NCBI GenBank assembly: GCA_018398585.1
Contig: JAGTTD010000014.1
Span: 16,119,387 to 16,183,386 of the forward strand
Origin: Simmondsia chinensis
Lineage: Eukaryota; Streptophyta; Magnoliopsida; Caryophyllales; Simmondsiaceae
Length of the DNA: 64,000 bases
Reading direction: 5' to 3'
This document shows positions 33,003 through 44,289 of the stretch, piece after piece (position 1 is the first letter of the stretch; each line of letters opens with the position of its first letter). The position numbers and the translations under genes are program-made. Under the pieces are notes generated by a model. It saw only the letters and a list, made by a program, of their open reading frames with translations, was not told the DNA's origin and made no database searches.

Positions 33003-33444
33003 GTAAATATCAAGTGATCTCCAACTTCTAATTTTATCAAACACGCTCCCGAACTATTGGTCATAATCAATGTAACTCTCCCAACTTCTAATTTCATCAA
33101 TGGTACCGCCTAAAATATAAGCTAAAATCAACATGAACCCCTTAACTTCTAATTTCATTCAAAGCACCCTCCAAATTATTAATGAAATCATTTGACCAAA
33201 CTTTTAACTTTTTAAAATATTAAAATAACTTATTAAAATATCTAACTTAGATATCCAATATTATGATAAAAAATTATTAAATTCTGAAAACAGATAATTT
33301 TTTTTATAAGCTAATTATTTTTATTATATATATATATTAAATATAAAAATTAAATATATTTTTTAATAGTTAAATTTTACGAAAGGAAAAATTTTAACAG
33401 TTAAATGTATTTTTTAATAGTTAAAATTTTTTAATATATTTTTG

Positions 33445-33837
33445 CTCTATTTGCACAAAAGCTTCCTATATTTTACACATTGTGCCAATTTAGTCCTTGT
33501 ACTCTTAACCGTGTTAATTTAGTCCATGTATGATTCAAATTGTGTCAATTTAGTCCAGTCGTGGAAACTAAAGTTAAGTTAAGGATGTCAGTTTTAAGGA
33601 TTCAGTTATATAAAAACAAATGATCCAATAAGAACCCATATGCTAAATCAATTTAAACTCACCCGTCACCCAAGCATTAAAAATTATGTCACCGACTCGA
33701 TGCTAATTGTACTCTAAAACCGACATAAAGTGCATGATATAGGGATTAAATTGACACAATTAAAAAAAAATAAGGATTAAAATGACACAATAGATAAAGT
33801 ATGAGAACCTTTTGTGTAAATAACCCTATAATTTTTA
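33445..33837. mobile_element. Palindromic MITE, copy 2
   Basis: Same structure as copy 1: TTGCACAAAAGCTTCC at the left, GTGCCAATTTAGTCCTTG words, and GGATTAAATTGACACA at the right. It is in the duplicated core of unit B. Confidence 0.65.
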
Positions 33838-34223
33838 TAACCCGGTGCTCCACAAGGAGATGGCAATTCAAACTTTTATTTAGTGAAATTTTAATTATTA
33901 AAAAATATATTTAATATACATAACAAAAATAATTATTTTGTAAGATGATAAATAATTTTTAAAATTGAATAATTTTCTATCATGATATTGTATATACAAA
34001 TAGGATACTTAAATAAGCTATTTCAAATCTTTTAAAGAAGTTAAAAGTTGAAGTTAAGTTAATTTTAATTAATAGTTTGAGGGGTGTCTTTGATAAAATT
34101 ATAGAACTTTGGGGAGGGGAAGAGGGTCAAATTGATTTTAATTAATTGTTCGGGGGGTGTATTTGATGAAATTAGAAGTTGGGGAGTCACATTGATTTTG
34201 ATTAATAGATCGCGGCGGAGTTG

Positions 34224-34224
<1 letters not shown>

Positions 34225-34257
<33 letters not shown>
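34225..34257. repeat. G33 homopolymer in the right arm of Rep60
   Basis: An uninterrupted run of 33 G within a subrepeat (TTGC, then G33, then TGGCGTGTTTGAT). Other subrepeats have only five to eight G here. Run lengths of this size are prone to sequencing error. Confidence 0.85.
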
Positions 34258-34258
<1 letters not shown>

Positions 34259-34289
34259 GGCGTGTTTGATAAAATTAGAAGCTACAGGG

Positions 34290-35895
34290 TGATGTGATTT
34301 AAAGCCGCATACTCGCAAGTGTATGAGAATGTCGTAACCTAGTCAGACATATGGGGTGTCGTATCCAAGAGAAATCAATGTTAAGTCGAATTTATTTATT
34401 AATGAATGAATTGATTTAATGTTTTGTTGGTGAAGTGAGCAATTAATAAAAAATACGCAACCAAAACAGTGAAAATGGTGTCAATTCGATTGAGGCCAGC
34501 CTAGGGGAAGAATTCAGGGTAGCCTAACTCATATCCCGCTACTATGACAATGATTTAAGAGGCTTAGGCTACAAGTATTAAACCTGGATTAATATTTAAA
34601 TTAGGGCTTAGGGTAATGAACTAGACTAAAGGTATAACGTATCTTATCACTCTAAATATAGCATAGGTTATCTTATTAGCACTACTTACTTTCTTTCTGG
34701 CTCCTAATTTAATATTAACTTATATAAAGATTGTATTCAAAGATGGGCACAACCTCAACTCTGACCATGTGTGAAAACCTATCATATTATGATCTAGCCT
34801 ACAAGCTTGTAGACAAAATGTTAATACTTTGAAAATCTAAACATGGCTACAAGCTTATCCAAAGAAAACCAAGTAACAATAATAATTTCCCACAGGATGC
34901 GAAAATAACATAACCAAATCAATGTCAAAAGTATAATATCACTTTGAGATACGAACGGCTACCCATCCTTCATCCCTGAACTAAAAGAGTCTACTCCTCC
35001 ATGGGAGTTTTACACATCATTAAATTCAAAATAATAAAACAATGAAAAAAAAGGAAAACGAAGACTCCCTCAATTTGCGTTGACGTTGATCCCTGCTTTG
35101 ATTTCCCCTAGCACTCCGACCACTTGCACTTTGGCGTTTGAGAAAGCTCGGATCTTGCAGCAGCTTCAGGAAGGAGAGGAGGAGAAAAGACAAGGCAAAA
35201 GATATCCAAAAAATTAATCTCTCTCCCTTCAATATATATATATATATATATATCCGTGAAAAACTACTATTTTAAATTATAAGACCGCACTTTGATCCGA
35301 TGAGTTCTTTTTCCACAAATGGTCGGGTTTCTCAACATGGTCTTCAAATATGCCTAAATTCTGCTGGATTTTGCCACTTTTCAACCTTTATTTCGATGCA
35401 TCCCAAGACAAAATGTTCCTAGATTACAACAAAACACACATGCAAAGGCCAAATATGTCACATGAATGAGGTATAAAATATATGAACGGGTTATTTACAA
35501 CAAAGGTCCATGTACTTTGGCCATTGTGTCAATTTAGTCCTTATACTTTTAATTGTGTCAATTTGGTCCCTGTACAATTCAAAATGTGTCAATTTGTTCA
35601 CTAGAGAAAAATTTATGTTAAGTTTTTAATAAAAATTTTAATGGTTTAGCTGTGAGTTAGGTTAAATTGTGTAAATGGATGAATTTATAATAAGTTACTT
35701 GCATCTAACATAATTTTGCCACTGAAAATTATGTCATTAACTTAATTTAAATTTAACCAAAGAATTAAATTGACACATTTAGGACTGTAGAGGGACTAAA
35801 TTGACACAATTAAAAATACAAGGACTAAATTGACATAATGAGCAAGGTATAGAGAACTTTAGCATAAATACCCCATAGAAAAATAAGGCACATTA
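34290..35895 (-). mobile_element. Solo LTR in the right arm of Rep60
   Basis: Perfect CAGGG duplications flank it (34285-34289 and 35896-35900). Ends are TGATGTG and CACATTA, an inverted repeat with the final CA changed to TA. It contains AAAGCCGCATACTCGCAAGTG, a composition I associate with gypsy LTRs read on the minus strand (orientation uncertain). It holds its own insertion, MITE copy 3. The remaining ~1.2 kb encodes nothing. Confidence 0.7.
35488..35874. mobile_element. Palindromic MITE, copy 3 (best preserved)
   Basis: GGGTTATTTACAACAAAGG at the left against the complement of the right end, GGGGTATTTATGCTAAAG; the arms then agree through TGTGTCAATTTAGTCC over more than 50 bp. The middle is a short spacer. 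The target duplication could not be fixed. Same orientation as copies 1 and 2, but it lies in a different host element, so it is an independent insertion. Confidence 0.7.
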
Positions 35896-36270
35896 CAGGG
35901 TCACTTTGATATTTACCAATAGTTTGGGGGTCTCTTTGATATTTACCCTTAATAAAATAAGGTATGATAATAACAATAGTATATAAACATTATAGAGAAA
36001 ATAACTCAAAGAAACGAATGAGAAAAGTTATATGAGAAAAGTTGCCTTTGATTTAATTTATGTGGAGTTGTTGCTAATGCCTAATGCCAGTCATATGATT
36101 ACATTATATGCTCCCAAATCCCAATATATTATATCTCATCCACCTTAAATGAAAATAACATTTTCATTTTATCAGGTTGAGATTTTTAAAGATCCGTTTG
36201 GAATGCAAAAAATATTGCCAAAAAAAAGGAAAATAAAGGGAAGTACTTTTCTAGTATTTGAAATGTATGG

Positions 36271-36898
36271 CCACACAAGGATAGGATCAGGAACGATGTA
36301 ATTAGAGGAAAATTTGGTGTAGCCTCGATCGAGGATAAATTGAGAGAGCACCGCTTGAGATGGTTTGGACATGTTAGCATGAGACCGACCATAGCTCCAG
36401 TTCGGAGGTGTGAACAGCTGCATACTACGCTAGGCAGAAGAGGGAGGAGTAGGCCAAGGAGGAGTTGGCTAGATAGAGCACGATGGAGGGCTAGCATAGG
36501 GGTAGCGGATGTGGTAGCGTAGAGTAATGTGGCAAGTGACTGGTAGTTTAAGATTTCTAGGCAGTCATAACCCCAGGTAGTGCACTTATTTGTTGTTTAG
36601 TTGCTTCCCGATTATTCATCTATTATTGGCAATGTACTATTTGCTTTACTATGTGCCTTGTAGTTGTCTTGTATGGGGGTATATTTTATACTGCTAGTTT
36701 AACGCACGTCCTAAGCTGATGCTTTGTGGCTTCCATGGTTTCCAGGATACCATATTCTCATAATGACTCGATCTTCAGGATGGGCGTCCTCCAAAACAGC
36801 CTCTCTTCCACTCAGAAGGGGGAAGGTTGCGTACGTCCACCCCAAAGACCCTGCTTCGTGCGGGAACCCCTATGGCACTGGGACTGTTGTTGTTGTTG
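36271..36898 (+). mobile_element. 5'-truncated RTE-type LINE
   Basis: The coding part (36271-36522) shows KDRIRNDVIRGKFGVASIED, LRWFGHV and APVRR, the region after the RT that also lies at the very start of the window on the other strand. A 3' UTR of ~375 bp follows and ends in (TTG)4. AAATGTATGG occurs on both sides (36261-36270 and 36899-36908). The left copy also matches LINE sequence (ATGTGTGGCCACACAA in the 1-2640 element), so the truncation point coincides with microhomology. Confidence 0.88.
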
Positions 36899-36908
36899 AA
36901 ATGTATGG

Positions 36909-37917
36909 AAAATGTGAAGGAAAAAAAATTAGATGTAAAGTTTTAAAAATTTTGAATAAAATTTGAGAAAAACCATTTTCCTCTTGAAATTGGAAGGCAA
37001 ATTAGAAAACAAAAACCTCGACCTAAATGATGTTAACCTGATATGCATTAGACTTCAACTCATGTTCATGTTTCTAGTTGTAAAATAACAAAAATGAGTG
37101 ATTAAAATATAATTGTAATACAATAAAAGGTGAGCTTGAGATCAATTAAATGAATCTCAAGGATTACAAAATGTTTGACATAAACAACGAAAATTGCAAA
37201 TGACAGAAGGGAGAGAGTAGATCCAAGAATTGCCGCACCATTGAGAACTTCACAGCCCTAAGCCATTTATTCATGTGTTAGTTTTAATTTTGGGATAATT
37301 GATTACGTTATATGAATTGTTTGATTGTGAGAAATACTTGAAGTATTACGTTTTTATCAATTATTCAATTGAGATGATGATTGTGTTTAAAACCTTTGAT
37401 CATTGATGTTGATATTTTGTGCTTGTAGCCTTAGGATTAATTAATCAGGCAATAATTTTCACCGAATTGTTAATTAGAGCCTATCTTCCCTATGCTTTAG
37501 TTAGATGGGGCCAATACATGATAAAAAACAATACGATAAGTAGAGGCTATTTTTCCTATGCTTTAGTTAGATTAGGTCAATACATGATACTAACAACATT
37601 AGCTTAGTATGTTGAAGTATGTAGCCTAAACTGCTACCTGTGTGACGATCAATAATCCCAATTTAAGAGTTAATGCAAGAATAATTGGCTAATGCTGGAT
37701 TCAAAACCTTAGGTTCCAATTCCACATCCTTTCCCCTTAAGAAGTCAAATCCCTTAGTTTAGTAATCGTTTCCTTATAATAGTTAACACATAAATTCTCA
37801 TTTTTTCTCGAATCAATCTAAGTCATAGAATAGATTCATATACTCTAGGTCCCTGTGGTTCAACAACTTCTTGCCCTAGACTTCAATTTAGATGTGTCTA
37901 GTAGATGGGGTTTAATA
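36909..37917. other. Spacer with an LTR-like remnant and a small tandem duplication
   Basis: No gene. 37230-37900 resembles the inner half of a plant LTR (CTCTAGGTCCCTGTGGTTC near 37845), but no ends were found. CCTATGCTTTAGTTAGAT...CAATACATGATA occurs at 37488-37525 and again at about 37556-37590, a ~68-bp tandem duplication. Confidence 0.4.
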
Positions 37918-38970
37918 TTAAATTATGACTAGCATAGAAGAACACATCAACTGCTCTAAAGAAAGAAAGGACTTCGTGCCTGAAAGGTAGTAAACCCTTC
38001 TTAGAGTCTGGTATGTGATACCTTCATGACATCTTGTCAATATAAGTGGTCTGAGACAAACCCAAGATCCTACTCTTATGATTGCACAAAAGTTTGATCC
38101 CAAGAATATAGCTGGCTTCTCTCAAGTCCATCATATCAAACTAACTTCACAACCAAATGTTTACATTTAATAAGACACATACATCATCCCAATGAGTTGT
38201 ATGTCATCGACGTATAACACTAAGAAAGTCACTACTCTCTCATTATTTTGTTTGTACACGCATAGTTCATCAGCCAATTGCTCAAACCCATAGGACTTGA
38301 TCGCTTCATTGAATCTAATATTCCATGAGCTTGATGCTTGTTTTAGCCCATAAATGGACTTCTTCAGTTTGCATACCACGTGCTCTTGATTTTTGACAAT
38401 GAAACTGTCTGGTTGTACCATATAGATGTCTTCCTCAAGACGACCATTCAAAAAGGCCATTTTGGCATTCATTTTCCAAATCTCGCAATCATAAGGAGCA
38501 ACAACAAGTACGGGTGTCCTAATGGACTTTAACATGACAACTGGTGAGAAGGTCTCATCATAATCGATACTTTCCTTTCGGGTAAAACCCTTAGAAACCA
38601 GTCTTGCCTTGAAGGCTTCTACCTTCTTGTCCACTCCTCTTTTCCTCTTGTAGACCTATTTACATCCAATAGCCTTAATGCCTTCCGACACCTCTACAAG
38701 TTCTCAGACTTGATTAGAATACATGGATTCTATCTCATATTTCATTGCCAAGACCCACTGGCATGCATCTTTGTTTGTAAGCGCCTCAATGTAGTTAAGA
38801 AGATTAGACTCAATGTAACGATCAACCAATAGGGCTCCGGCCATGAATCTGTCAGGTGCGCTAACAATCCTCCTACTATGCTTAGGCTCTTGTGTACTTG
38901 GAACATTCTTGATTCTATCTGTAGGCGTATCTAATACGTCCATAATGTCTCGAGATGTCTCAAGCTGTTT
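37918..38970 (-). pseudogene. Copia-2 reverse transcriptase and start of RNase H
   Basis: FKARLVSKGFTRKESIDYDE, TFSPVVMLKSIRT, KMAFLNGRLEEDIYM and KKSIYGLKQASSSWNIRF lead to the intact active site VLYVDDIQLIG (38634-38167), all standard for copia RT. The block before it (38943-38704) has RRIVSAPDRFMAGALLVDRY and ALTNKDACQWVLAM. Downstream, EASYILGIKLL and DSKKGLLPFRH can be read in other frames to about 37918. Stops and frameshifts separate these pieces. Confidence 0.88.
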
Positions 38971-39900
38971 CTAAATGGTGTCGATATCTCTCAGTTCCTT
39001 TAACACTACTATGCTTTTACTTTTGTTGTCTACTAAAAAATTCTCCTCCAAAAACATGGCATTTGTACTTACAAACACCTTTTCTTCAAAAGGATTGTAG
39101 AAAGGACCACCCCTCGTTCCTTTAGGGTACCCTACAAACATACACACCTCCATCCTCGATTCTAACTTGTCAGGATTCTTTTTCAACACATGTGCTGGGC
39201 ACTCCCTATTCGAAAGTATCCTAAAGTAAGCTTTTGCCCAGTCCATAATTCTACAGGTATTTTAGGAACTCACTTCGATGGAACTAAACTAAGGAGATAT
39301 GCTGTTGTTTTCAAGGCATAGCCCCAAAAATAGATTGGTAAAGTAGCATGACTCATCATGGACCTTACCATCGCCAATAGTGTCTTGTTTCTCCTTTCTG
39401 CAACACCATTTTGCTGTGGAGTACCTGGAGTGAAAAGATGAGATCTGATCCCATTTGCAGTTAGGAAATCCAGAAACTGTCCAAAAAGGTATTCACCACA
39501 TCGATTCGATTGAAGTGCCTTAACATGTTTACCTAACTGTTTTTCAACTTCAGCCTTGAATTTTCTAAACTTTTTGAAAGAGTCAGACTTATGTCTCATC
39601 AGGTATACATGTCCATACCCAGAGTAATCATCCATGAAAGTGATGATGTACATGTGCCCACCTCTTGCTGGAACATTCATTGGTCCACACACATTCGTGT
39701 GAACCAGCTCAAGCAAGTCATCAACCCTATTGCCTTTACTTTTAAAGACAGACTTGGTCATTTTTCCTTCCATGTAGAATTTACAGACTAGTAAGGACTT
39801 AAAGTCGAAGGGTTCTATCATTCCATCTTTTATCAGTCTTTGGATCCTATTCGAATTAATGTGACCTTGATGCCATGTGCAGGCATTATCCATTTCACAG
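38971..39900 (-). pseudogene. Copia-2 integrase with both catalytic aspartates lost
   Basis: The pre-integrase region HQGHINSNRIQRLIKDGMIE is followed by the core: ELVHTNVCGPMNVPARGG, ALQSNRCGEYLFGQF and GTPQQNGVAERRNKTLL. In copia integrases the first two boxes read HTDVCGP and SDRGGEY; here both Asp are Asn (GAT to AAT changes on the coding strand), while the Glu remains. The zinc-binding part reads CKFYMEGKM where the family has C-x2-C. 39246-38971 continues with AKAYFRILSNRECPAHV and VFVGYPKGTRGGPFYNP. Confidence 0.88.
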
Positions 39901-40392
39901 TGTTCCCTCTAATGAGGTAGGACAAGTGAGTTGGATTTGGATTCATTTGAACAATCAATACAGTTCTGATAAGGAAATAACATAAACAAACCATCCACAC
40001 AAGTATCTTTACAAATAAAAAATTTATTTCATCTAAACCAAACTAATTGAATGTCCATTATTAAGTAAATATGGCATAAAAATAAAATTCCTATGTAATG
40101 TAGGTACAAATAGATAGTCTTTCAAAACTCAAAACTCTACCGCTAAAAACTAAGCTAATAACTCACACTCTCAAGACCGAAGCTCTTATACCGTCTCCAA
40201 CTATCATGTGCACCTCTTCATCAAGTAGCCTCTTGATGAGCCTAAGTCCTTGCAACATATTATAGACATGGTTAATTGAACCTGAGGCCACACACCAAGA
40301 ACCTGGTGAACTCTCAATTACACATGACTCAATTCAGTGAGATATCATCATTCCTTTACTAGATGGTTTGCCAGTCTTGGTAGGAAGGGTAG

Positions 40393-41221
40393 TTAAGTAC
40401 TTAGTACAGTTCCTCTTCCAATGACCCCTTTTTTTGCAAAAGAAACACTTTCCCTTGGCCTTTTCTTGTTAGGCTTAGCTGCTACACTAGCAACCTTGCA
40501 CTTCTCTTTCTTCCCAATCGAACCCTTAGCCTGCTTACTATCACTTGTCCTTGATGCCTGGGTTAAGTGGACACACTCTTTGGCTTGCATCATGCCCTCT
40601 GCTACTTACAGCTCGATCATTAGCTCAGGAAAAAAATAATCCTTATTATTTATTGAATAGCTCAGTATGAGTGAATGAGCTAGATAGTGAACTGAGGATG
40701 ATGTCCTACTGAGATTGACTATGAATCTCATCTCCAAGGATTTCCAGTTAAGATAAACACGTGATGAATTTCATAACATGTTCCTGAACTGGTATTCCTT
40801 CAAACATACTCATGTTGAGCAACTTCCTCATTAGTTCTTGCCTGAATGCTCTATCCTAACCTCCGAACATCTTTTTTAAATGTTTCATCATTTCAGCTAC
40901 TGTTTCCATCTCAAGCATATGATGCTTGAGAACATTTGACACGAAAGCCAATATATAGCATCTGGCTAACTCATTAGCTTTTTGCTAGCATTCGTGACGC
41001 TTTTTGACAACAGATGTGGAATTAGTAATAGGCATTCGAGGACGAGCCTTAGTAAGAAAAAACTTGTGTCCCTCGTGAATTAGTATAATATCCAAATTTA
41101 TTTTCCAAGTAAAATAATTCGGTCTAGTGAGTGCGTTATCCTTAAGAATTGAATGAAAAGTACTAGTCATCGCCATTATAACTTTGTAAATGAAAAATTT
41201 ATGTAACCAATTATGATTCAT
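40393..41221 (-). pseudogene. Copia-2 gag
   Basis: N-terminus (41221-40985): FHSILKDNALTRPNYFTWKI and LDIILIHEGHKFFLT, the usual start of this copia lineage. The middle is broken by stops. The C-terminal part has a Lys-rich linker and an intact zinc knuckle CFFCKKRGHWKRNC near 40445-40405. Role: particle formation. Confidence 0.8.
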
Positions 41222-41229
41222 TCAAAATG

Positions 41230-41493
41230 CTGTGATATCCATTCTTTAATTTAGTGAACAAAATGAGTTAGGTATTGACAAAACTAAACTATCATGAATG
41301 CAATGATGACCCAAACATACCACTTCTTACTCCCCGGCAGGAGGCTGTATGAAACTAGTTTGAGTGAGAATTATTCTTAATTAACATGTTTTCTTGTAAC
41401 GCTTACAAAACATGATAAATTCACCACTCTTTCTTTAGTCTGTACCATAACACAACAAGGCTAATGTATCCATTTTAGTCAAGTGTATACCAT
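41230..41493 (-). other. Copia-2 leader, part next to gag
   Basis: Aligns with 56030-56290 of copia element 3, including ATGATGACCCAAACA and CTTACTCCCC. It runs up to GTGTATACCAT, where element D begins, and continues at 48559 with TACCTAAAATTTCCATACAA. Confidence 0.75.
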
Positions 41494-41935
41494 TGTTTTC
41501 AACAAATTTGGCTGGTGAGCTTATTCGCCGTATGAGAGTCCAGCATGAGGTGGGGTTCATAAGGACGAGCTGGACTCAAGCTCTAGCTGCACACTTGCCT
41601 CAGTCTTTCCTGCAGGATTCAAACCAATGGTTAGAGGAGCCCATGGGGTAACCCACGGGGGACCCCTCCAACGCCTAAGTCAGTATTTATCTACTGAAAT
41701 AATAATAAAAGCAGGTAATAAATACATATCAAATATATAAAAGACTTAGCCTGAGAAGATTAGAAGGTTAGAGTAATTATTGCTCTGGAAAGATGACCGT
41801 AAACGACGATCGGAGGTTTAGGCATGAGGAGTCCTACCATAGACGAGGCTTACCTTAGGGAACAGAGAGTGGTAGAGAGCTAAAGTAGTGGAGAGGGAGT
41901 GCCCGAGAGAAAGAGCTTGAGTTATTTGAACATGG
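41494..41935 (-). repeat. Element D, left LTR (part shared with the right LTR)
   Basis: Begins TGTTTTCAACAAATTTGGC. It aligns with 47472-47892 and then diverges. The LTR probably extends into the G-rich block up to about 42420 (with GGGCGAGCTGTAG, GGCGAACAAGG, GGCGAGCTACG), which may be a decayed form of the right LTR's minisatellite; its inner end is not defined. Confidence 0.65.
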
Positions 41936-42419
41936 TAGGTGGTGGCTGACCAGTGACAGTCGGTGCGTCAGTGGTTGTTGTGGTTCGAAATTACGGCAGT
42001 GGTGGATGACGCTTCACGTGATGGTCCGAGATGAAGCCTTGCGTGGATGTTGAAGATGGTCGTCACCAGAGCACGGCGGTTAACAGTTCACGCTGGACCG
42101 CACTGATTGAGGTGGGTCAAGGGCCAAGGCGAGCCATGGTCTGGGCGAGCTGTAGTTTGGCGAACAAGGTATTAGGCAAGCTAGCTTAGGGCTAGCTAGG
42201 ACAGGCGAGCTACGATGATGCCGGGGGGGGTAGCAGCAGTAGTGTTGTTTTTATGGTGGGTGGTGCTTGGTGTTACCACCAACGAAGATGATAAGGATGG
42301 CCAAAGTGCCAAAGTACCGATCAAAGCTTGCTTTTTGTTTACTTATTTTGTTATTTTTCTATATATATTTTTTTCATATTGGGTGTCCTGTAATTTGAAT
42401 GGACATAAATTTTAATTCG

Positions 42420-43340
42420 TTGAGAGTTAGAATGCGAATTGCATATCAAAACGAAGCTCTTGAAGGGCTTTACTCAACTAGCATGATTTCTCATATTTAA
42501 AGGAAAAGATGTCAAAGATGTAATTGGTATTGACCCAACATGGTAGTGATTGGTGGTTTATATAAGTTAATTATGAGACTTAAACAAACATTGCTCTTAA
42601 TCCCCTAGGAGCTGCAAGTTAGAACACCCATCAAAACGAAATCCTTTTAGATTTTTATGTAACCAAGATGACTTCCTGAACTTTTGTGTCAAAAGAGGAA
42701 ACTAGGCTAGCAAATTCCCTGCCTTGGTCAGGTAACTTGTGGTATGACTTATAACAGGCGTAACTTTAAGTCTATGAAGAGTGTTGGATCGAATTTTATA
42801 TCAAAACGAAATCTTGAAGTGCTCTAAGTACCCATATAAAGTTTTTGACCTTTTGATGGAAGAAAGTACATGAAAAGTGACTTGGGCGAGCTAGACGCAG
42901 CTAAGACATATAGCTTACCTTACAAGCTAAAATGAGCGTAACTTTCAATCGTGAAGAGTTACAGACCAAATTTTATATCAGGACAAAACTCTTGTAGAGT
43001 TCTAGGTACCTGTATAACTTTTTTGAACATTTGATGGTAGAAATACACGAAAAAGGCTTTGAGTGAGCTAGGCGCATACAAGGCGTAAAACTTACCTTGC
43101 AACTTAAAACGGACATAACTTTCAATTCTTAAGGAGTTACAAATCAAATTTTATATTAAAACAAAGATTTTGAGGATATCTAAGTACCTATATAAAGTTT
43201 TTGAATGTTTGGTGGCAGAACACACCCGAAAATGGCTTTGGCTGAGCTAAAAGCATTCTAGGTGTACAACTTACCTTGCAAATTAAAATGGACATAACTT
43301 TCAATCTATGAAGAGTTACGGAAATTTTATATTAAAATGA
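42420..43340 (-). repeat. ~178-bp tandem repeats in the interior of element D
   Basis: The block (C/G)RTAACTTTCAAT...GAGTTACRRA...AATTTTATAT...CTAAGTACC recurs with anchors at 42759, 42938, 43114 and 43293 (spacings 179, 176, 179). One more unit follows the Gypsy-C insertion near 47143, and an incomplete one precedes near 42430. Units differ by many substitutions. No open frame spans them. Confidence 0.8.
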
Positions 43341-43345
43341 AGCTC

Positions 43346-44129
43346 TGTCATGATCCTAGCCATGACATGGTCCAACGCATTAGCTAGGACAACAAACAAT
43401 AAAAATAATAAGTCATTTCTAGAGGTTGTCAAGGGAGGCCAAGCAACCAGGTCAAGAGAAGGCTGGGGTCGCAGCCGGGTCCGCATCAGGGTCCAGGGGT
43501 TTGCAGCAGGGCATGTCAAGGTTCATAGAGGTTCAAGTCAGGATCGGGCTTAGTTCGGGAGCCGACAATGTCAAGGGTGTAGCCAGGCAGTGTCATGGGT
43601 CCGTCCGTAGCACCTGATAGTGTCCAGAGGCTGGCTTTCAGCTTCAAACGACTGATGCAAGTGTTCCAACAGATTCCATAGGCATGCCTAATTCTGGAAG
43701 CATCTAGAAGAATCTGGAAATAGCCAAGTGGGATGCTCCCCTAACCGTTTTTCCCTCCAAATATTTGAATAATCCCCTTTTCCTCCATTATTTGAATTGT
43801 TGGTTATTTTTCCGCCATTTTATTTGAATAATTCAGATTTGTAATAGCTTAGGAAGTCTCTAGAATAATTTGCTAGAATTCTACAAATAGAAGATAAAAC
43901 ACTTGTAAAGAAAATCAATGAAAATATGAATGAAATTCAAGAGTTCAACTCTTAATTCTCTCTCATCTCATACTCTCTATTCTTTCTCTCATCTAACTCT
44001 ACTTCTTTTTCTCATCTAAGTCTAAATTCACCTTCTTTCTCATCCTATACTCTCTAAAACACTATCAATTCTAAATATCAATCAAATCTCGAGCCACTAA
44101 CTCGAGGTCACTAATCGAGGATCGTGACA
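43346..44129 (+). repeat. Gypsy-C 5' LTR
   Basis: TGTCATGATCC...GGATCGTGACA (inverted ends TGTCA/TGACA). A TTCTACAAATAGAAG box near 43878 probably serves as TATA. A CTCTCTCATCTCATACTC-like pyrimidine stretch follows, as in many plant gypsy LTRs. Scattered differences from the 3' copy, concentrated in 43440-43560. Confidence 0.92.
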
Positions 44130-44131
44130 AG

Positions 44132-44144
44132 TGGTATCAGAGCC
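44132..44144 (+). other. Gypsy-C primer-binding site
   Basis: TGGTATCAGAGCC, two bases after the LTR, complementary to the initiator Met-tRNA 3' end. Confidence 0.93.
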
Positions 44145-44289
44145 AGGTTGATTAAGAGGCTTGTTATCAAAAAAAAAAAAAAACCGTTCGTATCAAAAAA
44201 AAAATCCGCTGCAATTCATCCGGTATTGATCACATCTGAGCTCCTCAATCAATCTGGCCATCACTAGAAGCTACCGTGCTGCCTTGACG

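Larger units (their letters stand above)
32356..35948. mobile_element. Rep60 TIR element, unit B (complete, with three insertions)
   Basis: The left arm (32356-32394 plus 33003-33200) consists of ~60-bp subrepeats of the type CTTCTAATTTCATCAA. The right arm (34075-34289 plus 35901-35948) is their reverse complement (TTGATAAAATTAGAAG) and ends TCTTTGATATTTACCC. TTAATAAA stands on both sides. The core is AT-rich and codes for nothing. Long inverted arms of tandem subrepeats suggest a Mutator-like or foldback element; the 8-base duplication would also suit hAT, so the superfamily is open. Confidence 0.7.

Noticed and set aside
42759..43340. Regular repeats that might suggest a CRISPR-like array
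   Set aside because: Units are ~178 bp without short identical repeats and unique spacers; this is a tandem repeat in a plant LTR element.
43350..43617. Frames within the Gypsy-C 5' LTR, also seen at 46240-46570
   Set aside because: They repeat because the LTR is duplicated; they overlap both strands and have no domain.
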